From Actinopolymorpha rutila (GTDB lineage: Bacteria > Actinomycetota > Actinomycetes > Propionibacteriales > Actinopolymorphaceae), in NCBI RefSeq assembly GCF_013407855.1, contig NZ_JACBZH010000001.1:3534001-3598000 (forward strand): a DNA stretch of 64,000 bases, in the 5' to 3' direction. Shown piece by piece: positions 13,552-23,416 of the stretch (its first letter is position 1; each line of letters opens with the position of its first letter). The translations under genes were made by a program, and so were the position numbers. The notes under the pieces were generated by a model, which did not search any database, was not told where the DNA came from, and saw nothing but the letters and a program-made list of their open reading frames with translations.

Positions 13552-14191
13552 GGATACCCCTCGAGGTCGTGTACTTGCCGACGAGCACGAGGATGCCGTC
13601 GAAGATCAGGGCCAGTACGACGACGCCCAACGTGCCTGCCAACGCGGAGTTGACAGAGTTGGCGCCGCCCAACCGGGACAGGCCGGTGAAGATCAGCCCG
13701 CCGAGGCCCGGGCCGGAGACGTACGCCGCGATGGCGGCGATTCCCATCACCATCTGGGTGGAGACGCGGATGCCGGCGAGGATCACCGGCCAGGCGAGCG
13801 GAATCTCCACCCGGACCAGCGTGGTCAGCCGGCCCATCCCCATGCCGCGGGCCGCGTCGACCAGCGCGGGATCGACCCCGGCCAGTCCGACGACGGCGTT
13901 GCGCAGGATGGGCAGGCTGGCGTAGAAGACGACCGCGGTGACGGCCGGTGCCACCCCGATGCCGAGCGGTGCGATCAACAGCCCCAGCAGGGCGAACGAC
14001 GGGATCGTCAGACCCACGGCGCTGGTGGCGGTGGCGAGGCCGACGGCACGTTGGTTTCGTTGGACGAGCACCGCCACCACGAGGGCGAGCAGCGTGGCCA
14101 CGACCAGGCACTGCGCCACCATCGAGGCGTGCTGGAAACCCTGGAACACCAGCACTTCACGGCGATCGACGAGGAAGTCCCACAGGTTCAC
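13544..14191 (-). CDS. opuCB: Osmoprotectant ABC transporter permease (OpuCB-like)
   Basis: First gene of the opu operon, 215 residues with about five to six membrane segments and the inner-membrane transport signature DAARGMGMGRLTTLVRVEIP. I chose the GTG at 14191 because AGGAGGAG stands 8 nt upstream; the ATG at 14275 would add a Trp/Gly/Pro-rich lead (GPGWQ repeats) that is the translation of a direct-repeat array and has no good ribosome-binding site. It pairs with opuCD to form the membrane channel. Confidence 0.86.
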   Translation of the reverse strand: MNLWDFLVDRREVLVFQGFQHASMVAQCLVVATLLALVVAVLVQRNQRAVGLATATSAVGLTIPSFALLGLLIAPLGIGVAPAVTAVVFYASLPILRNAVVGLAGVDPALVDAARGMGMGRLTTLVRVEIPLAWPVILAGIRVSTQMVMGIAAIAAYVSGPGLGGLIFTGLSRLGGANSVNSALAGTLGVVVLALIFDGILVLVGKYTTSRGIRV

Positions 14192-14230
14192 GCGGCGGTC
14201 TCCTCCTAGCTGGACTGGCCACCTGGGCTG

Positions 14231-14280
14231 CCAACCCGGACTTGCCGACTGCCAACCCGGACCTGCGGCAGGCAACCCGG
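14231..14280. repeat. Three ~20-bp direct repeats upstream of the opu operon
   Basis: CCAACCCGG occurs at 14231-14239 and 14252-14260, and GCAACCCGG at 14272-14280, each followed by a (A/C)C(T/C)TGC-like tail. The spacing is 21 and 20 bp, about two helical turns. The array starts 40 bp upstream of the opuCB start and could be an osmoregulator-binding array or simple slippage repeats. Confidence 0.5.
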
Positions 14281-14593
14281 CCTTGCCACCCGAGTCGGGC
14301 GTACTCCCCGTGAGTTCCCTGTGAGCGGACTGTTATCCGCAGGGCGGGGCGCCGCCCATCGGTCAGGTGGTCCGGTGCCGACTCGTGTCTATCGAGGTCG
14401 GCGGGCCGGGCAGCGTGCCCGGCGTCTCCGGTGTCATGGCGTGCGGCTGCGATGCGGACGGCCCGGGGTGGGGGCACGTCCGGCGCTTGGGCGTCTTTCC
14501 TACCGAAATGGCAGCAGAAGTGCAAATTCCCACCGCGGCGCGCGGCATCGCGCGGCGCGCCACGGTGAGCTACGTGAGCGGCGCGCTCAGGGC
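14281..14593. other. Intergenic region between opuCB and nusB without a visible gene
   Basis: About 310 bp upstream of the opu operon and downstream of nusB. Open frames here run into nusB antisense and lack ribosome-binding sites and coding-like third-position bias. It holds GC-rich inverted repeats near 14550-14575 and a locally A-rich stretch near 14500-14535. The opu promoter is expected here (minus strand), but I could not define a convincing -35/-10 pair. Confidence 0.5.
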
Positions 14594-14613
14594 GGCCGCC
14601 CAGGGGGGCGGCC
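14594..14613 (-). terminator. Possible terminator after nusB
   Basis: GGCCGCC and GGCGGCC form a 7-bp hairpin with a 6-nt loop, starting two bases after the nusB stop codon. No U-run follows. Confidence 0.45.
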
Positions 14614-14615
14614 CC

Positions 14616-15026
14616 TCAGGGCAGCAGGGTCGGCTTCAGCTCCAGCAGGTGCGCCAACAGGCCGTTGACGAAGGCCGGGGACTCCTCGCCTGCCAGCTCC
14701 CGGGCCAGCCGGACGGCCTCGCTGATCGCCACCGCGTCGGGCACGTCGTCGGCATAGAGGAGTTCGTACGCACCGACCCGAAGGATGTTGCGGTCGACCG
14801 GCGCCATCCGCTCCAGGGTCCAGCCCTGCGCGTGTGCCGCCAACAGCTCGTCCAGCCGCTCGGCGTGCTCGACGACGCCCTCCACCAGCCGGGAGGTGTA
14901 CTCGGGCACTGGCGGGTCGGCCAGCTCGATCCGGTCGGCCAGGGTGGTCAGCGGCCGGCGGTCGCGCAGCTCGGACTCGTAGAGAACGTCGACCGCCCGC
15001 TTGCGTGCCTTCGATCGTGCGGGCAC
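14616..15026 (-). CDS. nusB: Transcription antitermination factor NusB
   Basis: RNA-binding factor of the rRNA antitermination complex (with NusE/S10). The 136-residue product shows the all-helical NusB fold signatures: ARKRAVDVLYESELR near the N-terminus and the C-terminal NRILRVGAYELL-like NILRVGAYELLY followed by DAVAISEAVRLARELAGEESPAFVNGLL. The GTG start at 15026 overlaps the efp stop codon by one base, which fits coupled translation and outweighs the much longer open frame upstream. Confidence 0.93.
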   Translation of the reverse strand: MPARSKARKRAVDVLYESELRDRRPLTTLADRIELADPPVPEYTSRLVEGVVEHAERLDELLAAHAQGWTLERMAPVDRNILRVGAYELLYADDVPDAVAISEAVRLARELAGEESPAFVNGLLAHLLELKPTLLP

Positions 15027-15583
15027 TACACCCGTCCGAGGTAGTCGCCGGAGCGGGTGTCGACCTTGACCTTCTCGCCGGTGGTAATGAACAACGGCAC
15101 GGCGATCTCGTAGCCGGTCTCCAGCCGGGCCGGCTTGGTGCCGCCAGTCGACCGGTCGCCCTGCAGGCCCGGCTCGGTGTACTCGATGGTCAGCTCGACC
15201 GACGCCGGGAGCTCGACGTACAGCGGGACGCCCTCGTGCACCGCGACCGTGGCGTTCTGGTTCTCCAGCATGAAGTGGGCCGCGTCGCCGACGGTCTCCG
15301 CGGAGATCGGCAGCTGCTCGTAGGTCGTGGCGTCCATGAAGACGAAGGACTCGCCGTCGTTGTACAGGTAGGTCATCTCGCGCTTGTCGACCGTGGCGAC
15401 GTCGACCTTCACGTCGGCGTTGAACGTCTTGTCGACCACCTTGCCCGACAGCACGTTCTTCAGCTTGGTGCGCACGACCGCGCCGCCCTTGCCGGGCTTG
15501 TGGTGCTGGAACCACACCACGCCCCAGAGCTGGCCGTCGAGGTTGAGCACCATGCCGTTCTTGAGGTCGTTCGTGGTTGCCAC
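15026..15583 (-). CDS. efp: Translation elongation factor P
   Basis: Rescues ribosomes stalled on polyproline. The 185 residues have the three beta-barrel domains (KOW-like, OB, C-terminal OB ending GDYLGRV). The tip loop reads HKPGKGGA with Lys32 at the modified-lysine position. The described actinobacterial subfamily has an unmodified lysine in a PGKGP loop; here the second proline is replaced by glycine. The start is GTG. nusB follows with a one-base overlap, and the M24 peptidase gene lies 77 bp upstream. Confidence 0.96.
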   Translation of the reverse strand: MATTNDLKNGMVLNLDGQLWGVVWFQHHKPGKGGAVVRTKLKNVLSGKVVDKTFNADVKVDVATVDKREMTYLYNDGESFVFMDATTYEQLPISAETVGDAAHFMLENQNATVAVHEGVPLYVELPASVELTIEYTEPGLQGDRSTGGTKPARLETGYEIAVPLFITTGEKVKVDTRSGDYLGRV

Positions 15584-15660
15584 TGCGGTATTCGCCTCTC
15601 AGCTGCTGCGGTTCGGGTCGTTTCGACCCGTTCGGGCGGAACCGGCCGGAGCCGCTTCCG

Positions 15661-16761
15661 TCATGCCAGGACGAGGAGGTCCCTGCCGGCCTGGGTGAGC
15701 ACCTCCACCTCGCCGTCGTGGACGATCAACGTGTCCTCGATGCGGACACCACCGCGGCCCGGCAGGTAGACGCCCGGCTCGATGGTGACAGGAGTGCGAG
15801 GGCCGAGTTTACCCTCCGCGGTCCTGGCGAAGAACGGGTCCTCGTGGATCTCCAGCCCGACGCCGTGCCCCAGGCCGTGGGTGAACCGATCGCCGTAGCC
15901 CGCGGCGTCGATCACGTCCCGGGCCGCCGCGTCCACGTCCGACAGGGCGACGCCGGGCGTCAGGGCGTGTCGTCCGGCCCGCTGGGCGGCACGGACGACG
16001 TCGTGGATCTCCCGCTGCCAGTCCGCCGGCTCCGCACCCACGACGACGGTCCGGGTGCAGTCGGCGTGGTAGCCCTCGTAACGGGCACCGAAGTCGATCT
16101 TGAGGAAGTCACCCGGCGCGAGCAGCCGGTCGGTCGGGTGGTGGTGCGGAATGGCCGAGTGCTCCCCACCCGCGACGATCGTGTCGAACGCCAGCGCCTC
16201 GGCGCCGGCGGCGAACATCCGCGCCTCCAGGTCGCGGGCGATCTCGCGCTCGGACCGGCCCACGAGCCGGCCGGCGAACAGGTCGGCCAGTGCCTTGGTG
16301 GACACCGCACAGGCCTGCCGCAGGTGGTCGAGTTCGATGTGGTCCTTGTCGACCCGCAGCCCCTCCACCGCCCGGTGCAGCGAGCCCGGCGCCAGGCCGG
16401 GTTCGAGCGAACGGAGGGACTCCAGCGCGTCGACGGTCAGTGAGTGCGTCTCCACACCGAGCCGCGAGACACCCCACGCGGCCGCGCGCCGCGCCAGCGC
16501 CGCCAGCAACTGCCGGTCGACGACGATCTCCAGGTCCGGGCACTGTGCCGCGGACTGGTCGGCGTACCGGCCGTCTGTGGCCAGCACCGCGGCGTCGTCG
16601 CCCTCGGTGCCGTCGGCGCGTACCAGCAGGGCGGCGTTGGAGCCGGTGAACCCCGAGAGGTACCGGACGTTGACGAGGTGGGTGATCAGTGCGGCGGGAA
16701 CGTCCCGGGCGGCGAGCAGGTCGCGCAGCCGGGCCCGGCGGGCGGCGTGAATGTCAGGCAC
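15661..16761 (-). CDS. pepQ: Xaa-Pro aminopeptidase-like M24 metallopeptidase
   Basis: A 366-residue pita-bread peptidase expected to cleave Xaa-Pro bonds in short peptides. It has the creatinase-type N-terminal domain (~1-130) and an M24 catalytic domain with the metal ligands in KIDFGARYEGYHADCTRT (the two Asp), GLGHGVGLEIHE (His), TIEPGVY (Glu) and GVRIEDT (Glu). Its place just upstream of efp is conserved in actinobacteria, a suggestive pairing since both deal with proline. The gene symbol is family-level; pepP/pepQ cannot be separated by eye. Confidence 0.85.
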   Translation of the reverse strand: MPDIHAARRARLRDLLAARDVPAALITHLVNVRYLSGFTGSNAALLVRADGTEGDDAAVLATDGRYADQSAAQCPDLEIVVDRQLLAALARRAAAWGVSRLGVETHSLTVDALESLRSLEPGLAPGSLHRAVEGLRVDKDHIELDHLRQACAVSTKALADLFAGRLVGRSEREIARDLEARMFAAGAEALAFDTIVAGGEHSAIPHHHPTDRLLAPGDFLKIDFGARYEGYHADCTRTVVVGAEPADWQREIHDVVRAAQRAGRHALTPGVALSDVDAAARDVIDAAGYGDRFTHGLGHGVGLEIHEDPFFARTAEGKLGPRTPVTIEPGVYLPGRGGVRIEDTLIVHDGEVEVLTQAGRDLLVLA

Positions 16762-16829
16762 CGTTCCACCCTTGCGCCCCGGCCCGCCCGGGGCAACCCC
16801 CGGAGCTGATCAAGCCTTTCCGAGGGTGC

Positions 16830-17264
16830 TCAGGGACGGTGCGTGGCGGCCACCGCCGACAGCGCCAGGCGGTACGACTCGAACCCGAAGCCCGCGATCG
16901 TCCCCGTCGCCACCCCGGCCACCACGCTGGTGTGCCGGAACGCCTCCCGCCGCGCCGGGTTGGTCAGGTGCACCTCGATCAGCGGGGCCGTGAGCTGCGC
17001 GCAGGCATCACGTACGGCATAGGAGTAGTGGGTGAACGCGGCGGGGTTCAGCACCACCGGGGTCGAGGTGTCGGCGGCCTCGTGCAGCCAGCCCACCAGC
17101 TCCGCCTCCTGGTCGGTCTGGCGGACCTCCACCTCCAGGCCGAGCTCGGCGCCGGTCTTGGCACAGGAGGCCACCAGGTCGGCGTAGGACGTGGAGCCGT
17201 AGACGTCCGGCTCGCGCGAACCGAGGCGGCCGAGGTTGGGGCCGTTCAGGACGAGAACACGCAC
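16830..17264 (-). CDS. aroQ: 3-dehydroquinate dehydratase, type II
   Basis: Converts 3-dehydroquinate to 3-dehydroshikimate. The 144 residues match type II enzymes: N-terminal [20 protein letters not shown] carries the catalytic Arg and Tyr, NPAAFTHYS binds substrate, and [17 protein letters not shown] holds the conserved His/Arg. The GTG at 17264 starts the conserved VLVLNGPN core almost at once. TAGCCT, a -10-like hexamer, lies six bases before the GTG on the same strand, so the mRNA may be leaderless. The other aro genes lie 1.5 kb away. Confidence 0.93.
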   Translation of the reverse strand: MRVLVLNGPNLGRLGSREPDVYGSTSYADLVASCAKTGAELGLEVEVRQTDQEAELVGWLHEAADTSTPVVLNPAAFTHYSYAVRDACAQLTAPLIEVHLTNPARREAFRHTSVVAGVATGTIAGFGFESYRLALSAVAATHRP

Positions 17265-17329
17265 CCGGCCAGGCTAGGGCATCCGCCGGTCGTTTCCCCG
17301 CCTGGCCACCGCGCCGTCGGTGGCCAGGG

Positions 17330-17358
17330 CTGACGGGCCGTGCCTGCGGGATTAGCAT
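17330..17358 (+). promoter_or_regulatory. Predicted leaderless promoter
   Basis: CTGACG (17330-17335) and TAGCAT (17353-17358) are 17 bp apart. The GTG of the next gene begins at 17365, seven bases after the -10 box, where transcription should start. No ribosome-binding site is present, so a leaderless mRNA is likely. Confidence 0.6.
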
Positions 17359-17364
17359 CCTCAC

Positions 17365-17973
17365 GTGACCGACGTCCTGGTGGTGATCCTCGCCGGACTC
17401 GCCGTCCTCGTGGGGATGGTGCTCTTCCGGCGGCGCGGGCCCGGTGCCGACCGGGCGGTGCCGGGCGGCCGGCCGTATGCGGGATCCGGCCTCCCCGGAC
17501 AGTCGGGGCAGCCTGGGCAGGCCGGCCGGTCCGGGCAGTCCCGGTTCACCGAACGCGGGCAGCCCGCCCGGACGGACACCGCGCGGATCCTGAACCAGCC
17601 GGTCGACCCGATGGTCGTGGCCGTGGTGGTGGCGCTGCTCGGCCAGAACAAGAAGGTCAAGGCCGTCAAGGAACTGCGAGACTCGACCCGGCTCGGCCTG
17701 GCCGACGCCAAGGCACTGGTCGAGGCAATCGCCGCCGGGCACCGTCCACCCACGGTGGTACTGCGCGGCGACGCGGTCGACGTCACCCCGCCCACCGCGT
17801 CCACCCCGTTCACCGAGGAACCCGAGTCGCCGGACACCTCGCCGGCCGACCTGGCCGCGCGGGCCCGTTCGCTGCGGTCGCAGGGCCGTGAGATCGAGGC
17901 GGTCCGGCTGGTCCGGGCCGAGACCGGAATGGGCCTGGCCGACGCGCAGCGGTTCGTCCGCTCCCTGGGCTGA
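17365..17973 (+). CDS. Membrane-anchored protein with two L7/L12 C-terminal-like motifs
   Basis: A 202-residue protein of unknown role. Residues ~4-20 form one membrane segment followed by RRR, then a Gly/Pro/Gln-rich linker (~25-70). Residues ~92-118 (NKKVKAVKELRDSTRLGLADAKALVEAI) closely resemble the helical part of ribosomal protein L7/L12 C-terminal domain (KIxVIKxVRExTGLGLKEAKDLVE), and residues ~167-201 repeat the pattern (REIEAVRLVRAETGMGLADAQRFVRSL). In ribosomes this surface recruits GTPase factors; here the protein would sit at the membrane. It is predicted to be leaderless and is divergent from aroQ. No function can be assigned. Confidence 0.75.
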   Translation: MTDVLVVILAGLAVLVGMVLFRRRGPGADRAVPGGRPYAGSGLPGQSGQPGQAGRSGQSRFTERGQPARTDTARILNQPVDPMVVAVVVALLGQNKKVKAVKELRDSTRLGLADAKALVEAIAAGHRPPTVVLRGDAVDVTPPTASTPFTEEPESPDTSPADLAARARSLRSQGREIEAVRLVRAETGMGLADAQRFVRSLG

Positions 17974-18024
17974 GCCCCCGCGCTCCGCGCAGCCCCACGA
18001 GTCACGAGCGGAGGTGTCCCGCGG

Positions 18025-18432
18025 ATGCGGATGAAGGAGATGGTGGCGCGGACCGGCGTACACGAGCGCCTGCTGCGCTACTACGAGCAGCAGGGGCTGC
18101 TCGCCCCCGACCGGCTGCCGAGCGGTTACCGCATCTACAGCGAGACCGACGTGGAGGCCGTCCGGCGGATCCGCTGCCTGCTCGCCGCCGGCCTGCCGAC
18201 GGCGACGATCGCCCAGGTGCTGCCATGCGTGCGTACCGACGACGACCGGCTCGTCCCCACCTGCCCCGATCTGGTCGCCCAGCTTCGCCGGGAACGCGAG
18301 CGCATCAGCCGCGCCATCGACGAGCTCGCCACCTCGCGGGAGATGCTGGACCACGTGCTGTCCGCGGCCCCCTCGGCGTCGGCCCCTGCCTCGACGCCGG
18401 AACCGGCGCCGGAGTCGAGCCGGTACGCCTGA
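18025..18432 (+). CDS. MerR-family transcriptional regulator
   Basis: A 135-residue regulator with the MerR helix-turn-helix and wing at the N-terminus (MKEMVARTGVHERLLRYYEQ, then GYRIYSETDVEAVRRI) and a long coiled-coil dimerisation helix (~85-120). It has cysteines at ~55, ~75 and ~86 (LPCVRTDDDRLVPTCPDL), but not in the arrangement of the Hg/Zn/Cu MerR proteins, so the effector is unknown. The tail after residue 118 is Ala/Pro/Ser-rich. It lies 51 bp after the L7/L12-like gene and 41 bp before the Cys-rich gene. Confidence 0.85.
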   Translation: MRMKEMVARTGVHERLLRYYEQQGLLAPDRLPSGYRIYSETDVEAVRRIRCLLAAGLPTATIAQVLPCVRTDDDRLVPTCPDLVAQLRRERERISRAIDELATSREMLDHVLSAAPSASAPASTPEPAPESSRYA

Positions 18433-18473
18433 CCCGGGTGTGCGGGTGCGCGCGGCCGGGAAGCCTTTCTGCC

Positions 18474-18734
18474 ATGAGCGCCTGCGAGGTCTGCGGCAAC
18501 GACTACTGGATGTCGTTCGAGGTACACACCGGAAGCGGTGCGGTGCACACGTTCGACTCCTTCGAGTGCGCGGTGCAGCGGCTGGCTCCGGTGTGTGAGC
18601 AGTGCCGCTGCCGGATCATCGGACACGGGGTGGAGGTCGACGGCAGGTTCTTCTGCTGCGCCCACTGCGCCCGCGGCTCCGGTGCCGCGCACGGCAAGGA
18701 GATCAGGGACGCCGCGGGCGTACGCCCCGGCTGA
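18474..18734 (+). CDS. Small Cys/His-rich metal-binding protein
   Basis: An 86-residue protein rich in paired cysteines: CEVC (4-7), FEC (~30-32), CEQCRC (~41-46) and CCAHC (~61-65), with His at several positions. This resembles prokaryotic metallothionein-like or zinc-ribbon proteins common in actinobacteria. The ATG at 18474 begins the conserved Cys-rich core directly. The frame is open 83 codons further upstream, but that part overlaps merR. It probably binds zinc; partner and role are unknown. Confidence 0.75.
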   Translation: MSACEVCGNDYWMSFEVHTGSGAVHTFDSFECAVQRLAPVCEQCRCRIIGHGVEVDGRFFCCAHCARGSGAAHGKEIRDAAGVRPG

Positions 18735-18779
18735 GGGTGCCGCCCAGCCATTGGGCCCGCGGGCCTGCGCCTGCGGGGT

Positions 18780-21597
<2,818 letters not shown>

Positions 21598-21627
21598 GCC
21601 GGAAAGTCTTTCACGGCACCCGTCGGC

Positions 21628-22434
21628 TCAGCGCGTGAGGTACCAGCCGAGCACGGGTTCGCCGTACATCACCGTGAGCAGGAATCCCGCCAGCAGGAAC
21701 GGCCCGAACGGGATCGCGGTCTTGCGGTGCGCGCGGCCGGCCACGACCAGGCCGAGGCTCACCACCCCGCCGAGCACGAATGCCGCGAACGTGCCGACCA
21801 GGACGTACGGCAGGCCGAACCAGCCCAGGCCGACCCCGAGCACCCCGGCCAGCTTGACGTCACCGAAGCCCAGCCCGGACGGGGCGAGCGTCCCCAGCAA
21901 CGCCAGGAACAGCCACAGTGCCGCCCCGCCGACCAGCGCCCAGGCAAGCCGGGTCCAGGCACCGGTGACCAGCGCGGCGCCGCCGAGCAGCCCGACCACC
22001 ACGGCGTACGACGGCAGGACCACGGCGTTGGGCAGCAGCCGCACCCGCAGGTCGACGTAGCCGAGCAGGATTCCGGCCAGGGCGATGTAGAGAACGGCCG
22101 GCAGGGCCGCGTCGGGTCCCAGCCGCCAGGCCAGCAGGCCCCAGGTCAGGCCGGTCGCGACGGCGGCCACCACGGGCAGCGCGGGCCAGCGGGCGAGCTC
22201 GGCGTAGGAGACGGGGGTGTCGTATGGCTCGGGACCGTCGTCGCCGCCGGACCCACCGGTCCCGCCGATCCCCCGGTCGACCTCGCCGCTGACCGCGTCG
22301 GCGCTCTCCCTGTCGAACTCCTCGTCTGGCCGGGCCGGATCGGGCAGGCGCGCCACCCAGGCCGGTACCAGTGTCCCGGCGACACCGCCGACCGCGACGC
22401 AACCCGCCACGAACGCGATGTTCCATGCCGTCAC
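21628..22434 (-). CDS. A24 family prepilin peptidase
   Basis: A 268-residue membrane aspartyl protease expected to process prepilin-type signal peptides. The two catalytic aspartates are in GYVDLRVRLLPN and GFGDVKLAG, with about seven to eight membrane segments. The Cys-rich cytoplasmic methylase-associated domain of Gram-negative PilD is missing; in its place is a hydrophilic Asp/Gly-rich loop (~35-75). I chose the GTG at 22434, which begins a membrane segment at once. No pilin or secretion genes lie in the window, so it must act on substrates encoded elsewhere. Confidence 0.85.
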   Translation of the reverse strand: MTAWNIAFVAGCVAVGGVAGTLVPAWVARLPDPARPDEEFDRESADAVSGEVDRGIGGTGGSGGDDGPEPYDTPVSYAELARWPALPVVAAVATGLTWGLLAWRLGPDAALPAVLYIALAGILLGYVDLRVRLLPNAVVLPSYAVVVGLLGGAALVTGAWTRLAWALVGGAALWLFLALLGTLAPSGLGFGDVKLAGVLGVGLGWFGLPYVLVGTFAAFVLGGVVSLGLVVAGRAHRKTAIPFGPFLLAGFLLTVMYGEPVLGWYLTR

Positions 22435-22528
22435 GGTGACGGAGCCTAGCGGCCGGCGCGGGGTTGTGGCCGCTTGTCCACAGGGGCGGCCAGGGCGGTC
22501 ACGGGCGGACCCGGCGATCGACGAGCGA

Positions 22529-22548
22529 CGCGGGGGCATGGCCCCGCG
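22529..22548 (-). terminator. Possible terminator after aroE
   Basis: CGCGGGG and CCCCGCG form a 7-bp hairpin 18 bp after the aroE stop codon and before the prepilin peptidase gene. No U-run follows. Confidence 0.45.
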
Positions 22549-22565
22549 GCCGGGACCTCGGCGCA

Positions 22566-23411
22566 CTACCCGGCCCGGCTGCGCAGGGCGTGCTCGCCGG
22601 CGGCCCGCATCGCGGCCACCGGCGCGGGAGTCTTTCCGGTCATCTGCTCCACCTGCAACGCGGCCTGGTGGACCAGCAGGTCCAGCCCGCCGAGCACCAC
22701 CAGCCCGGCCTGGTCGGCGGCCTGCGCCAGCCGGGTCGGCCACGGGTCGTACAGCGCGTCGAAGACCACCTCGGCCCGCCGGGTGACCTCGAAGGCGACC
22801 GGTGCCGCCGCCTCGTCGGGGACGGTGGACACCGCGAGGTCCACCCGCGCCGGCAGGTCGGCCGCCGCGTCTCCCCAGGCGACGACGCGCAGGTCGACGC
22901 CGAGTTCGGTCGCGAGCCGCTGCAGGTCCTGGGCGCGGGCGGGGTCGCGGGCCAGCGCCCACACCCGGCTCGCGTCCATCGCCGCCGAGGCGGCAAGAGC
23001 GGAGGAGGCAGTGGCGCCCACGCCGACCAGCAGGACGTGGCGGACGGTCCTGACGCCGCGTTCGCGCAGTGCCTCGACCATGCCGGGTACGTCGGTGTTG
23101 GTGCCCGTACGCCGGCCCCCGGCCAGCAGGACGGTGTTGACCGCGCCGACCAGCCGGGCAGGCTCGGCCACCTCGTCACACAGCGGGATGACGGCGCGCT
23201 TGAGCGGCATGGTCAGGGACAGGCCGCGCCAGGAAGGGTCGAGCCCGGCGAGGAAGGCGGCCAGCCCCTCCTCGCCCACGTCGAAGGCGTCGTAGCGCCA
23301 CGGCAGGCCCAGCTCGGCGTACGCCGCGCGGTGGAGCACCGGCGACAGGGAGTGCGCGATCGGTGAGCCGAGCACCGCGCACCGGCGTACGTGCTTCTCT
23401 TCGGGTTTCAC
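22566..23411 (-). CDS. aroE: Shikimate dehydrogenase
   Basis: Reduces 3-dehydroshikimate with NADPH. The 281-residue product has the shikimate-binding GSPIAHSLSPVLH, LSLTMPLKRAV (catalytic Lys) and NTDVPGM motifs and a Rossmann half with VGVGATASSALAA (the usual GxGGxxxA is altered to GVGATA). I chose GTG 23411, five bases after the mltG stop; an ATG at 23444 would overlap mltG by 28 bp and add eleven residues. Confidence 0.9.
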   Translation of the reverse strand: MKPEEKHVRRCAVLGSPIAHSLSPVLHRAAYAELGLPWRYDAFDVGEEGLAAFLAGLDPSWRGLSLTMPLKRAVIPLCDEVAEPARLVGAVNTVLLAGGRRTGTNTDVPGMVEALRERGVRTVRHVLLVGVGATASSALAASAAMDASRVWALARDPARAQDLQRLATELGVDLRVVAWGDAAADLPARVDLAVSTVPDEAAAPVAFEVTRRAEVVFDALYDPWPTRLAQAADQAGLVVLGGLDLLVHQAALQVEQMTGKTPAPVAAMRAAGEHALRSRAG

Positions 23412-23416
23412 GGCCG

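Noticed and set aside
14367..15044. Plus-strand open frame in the opu-nusB gap
   Set aside because: Most of it is antisense to nusB; the non-overlapping part has mixed third-position composition and no homologous features.
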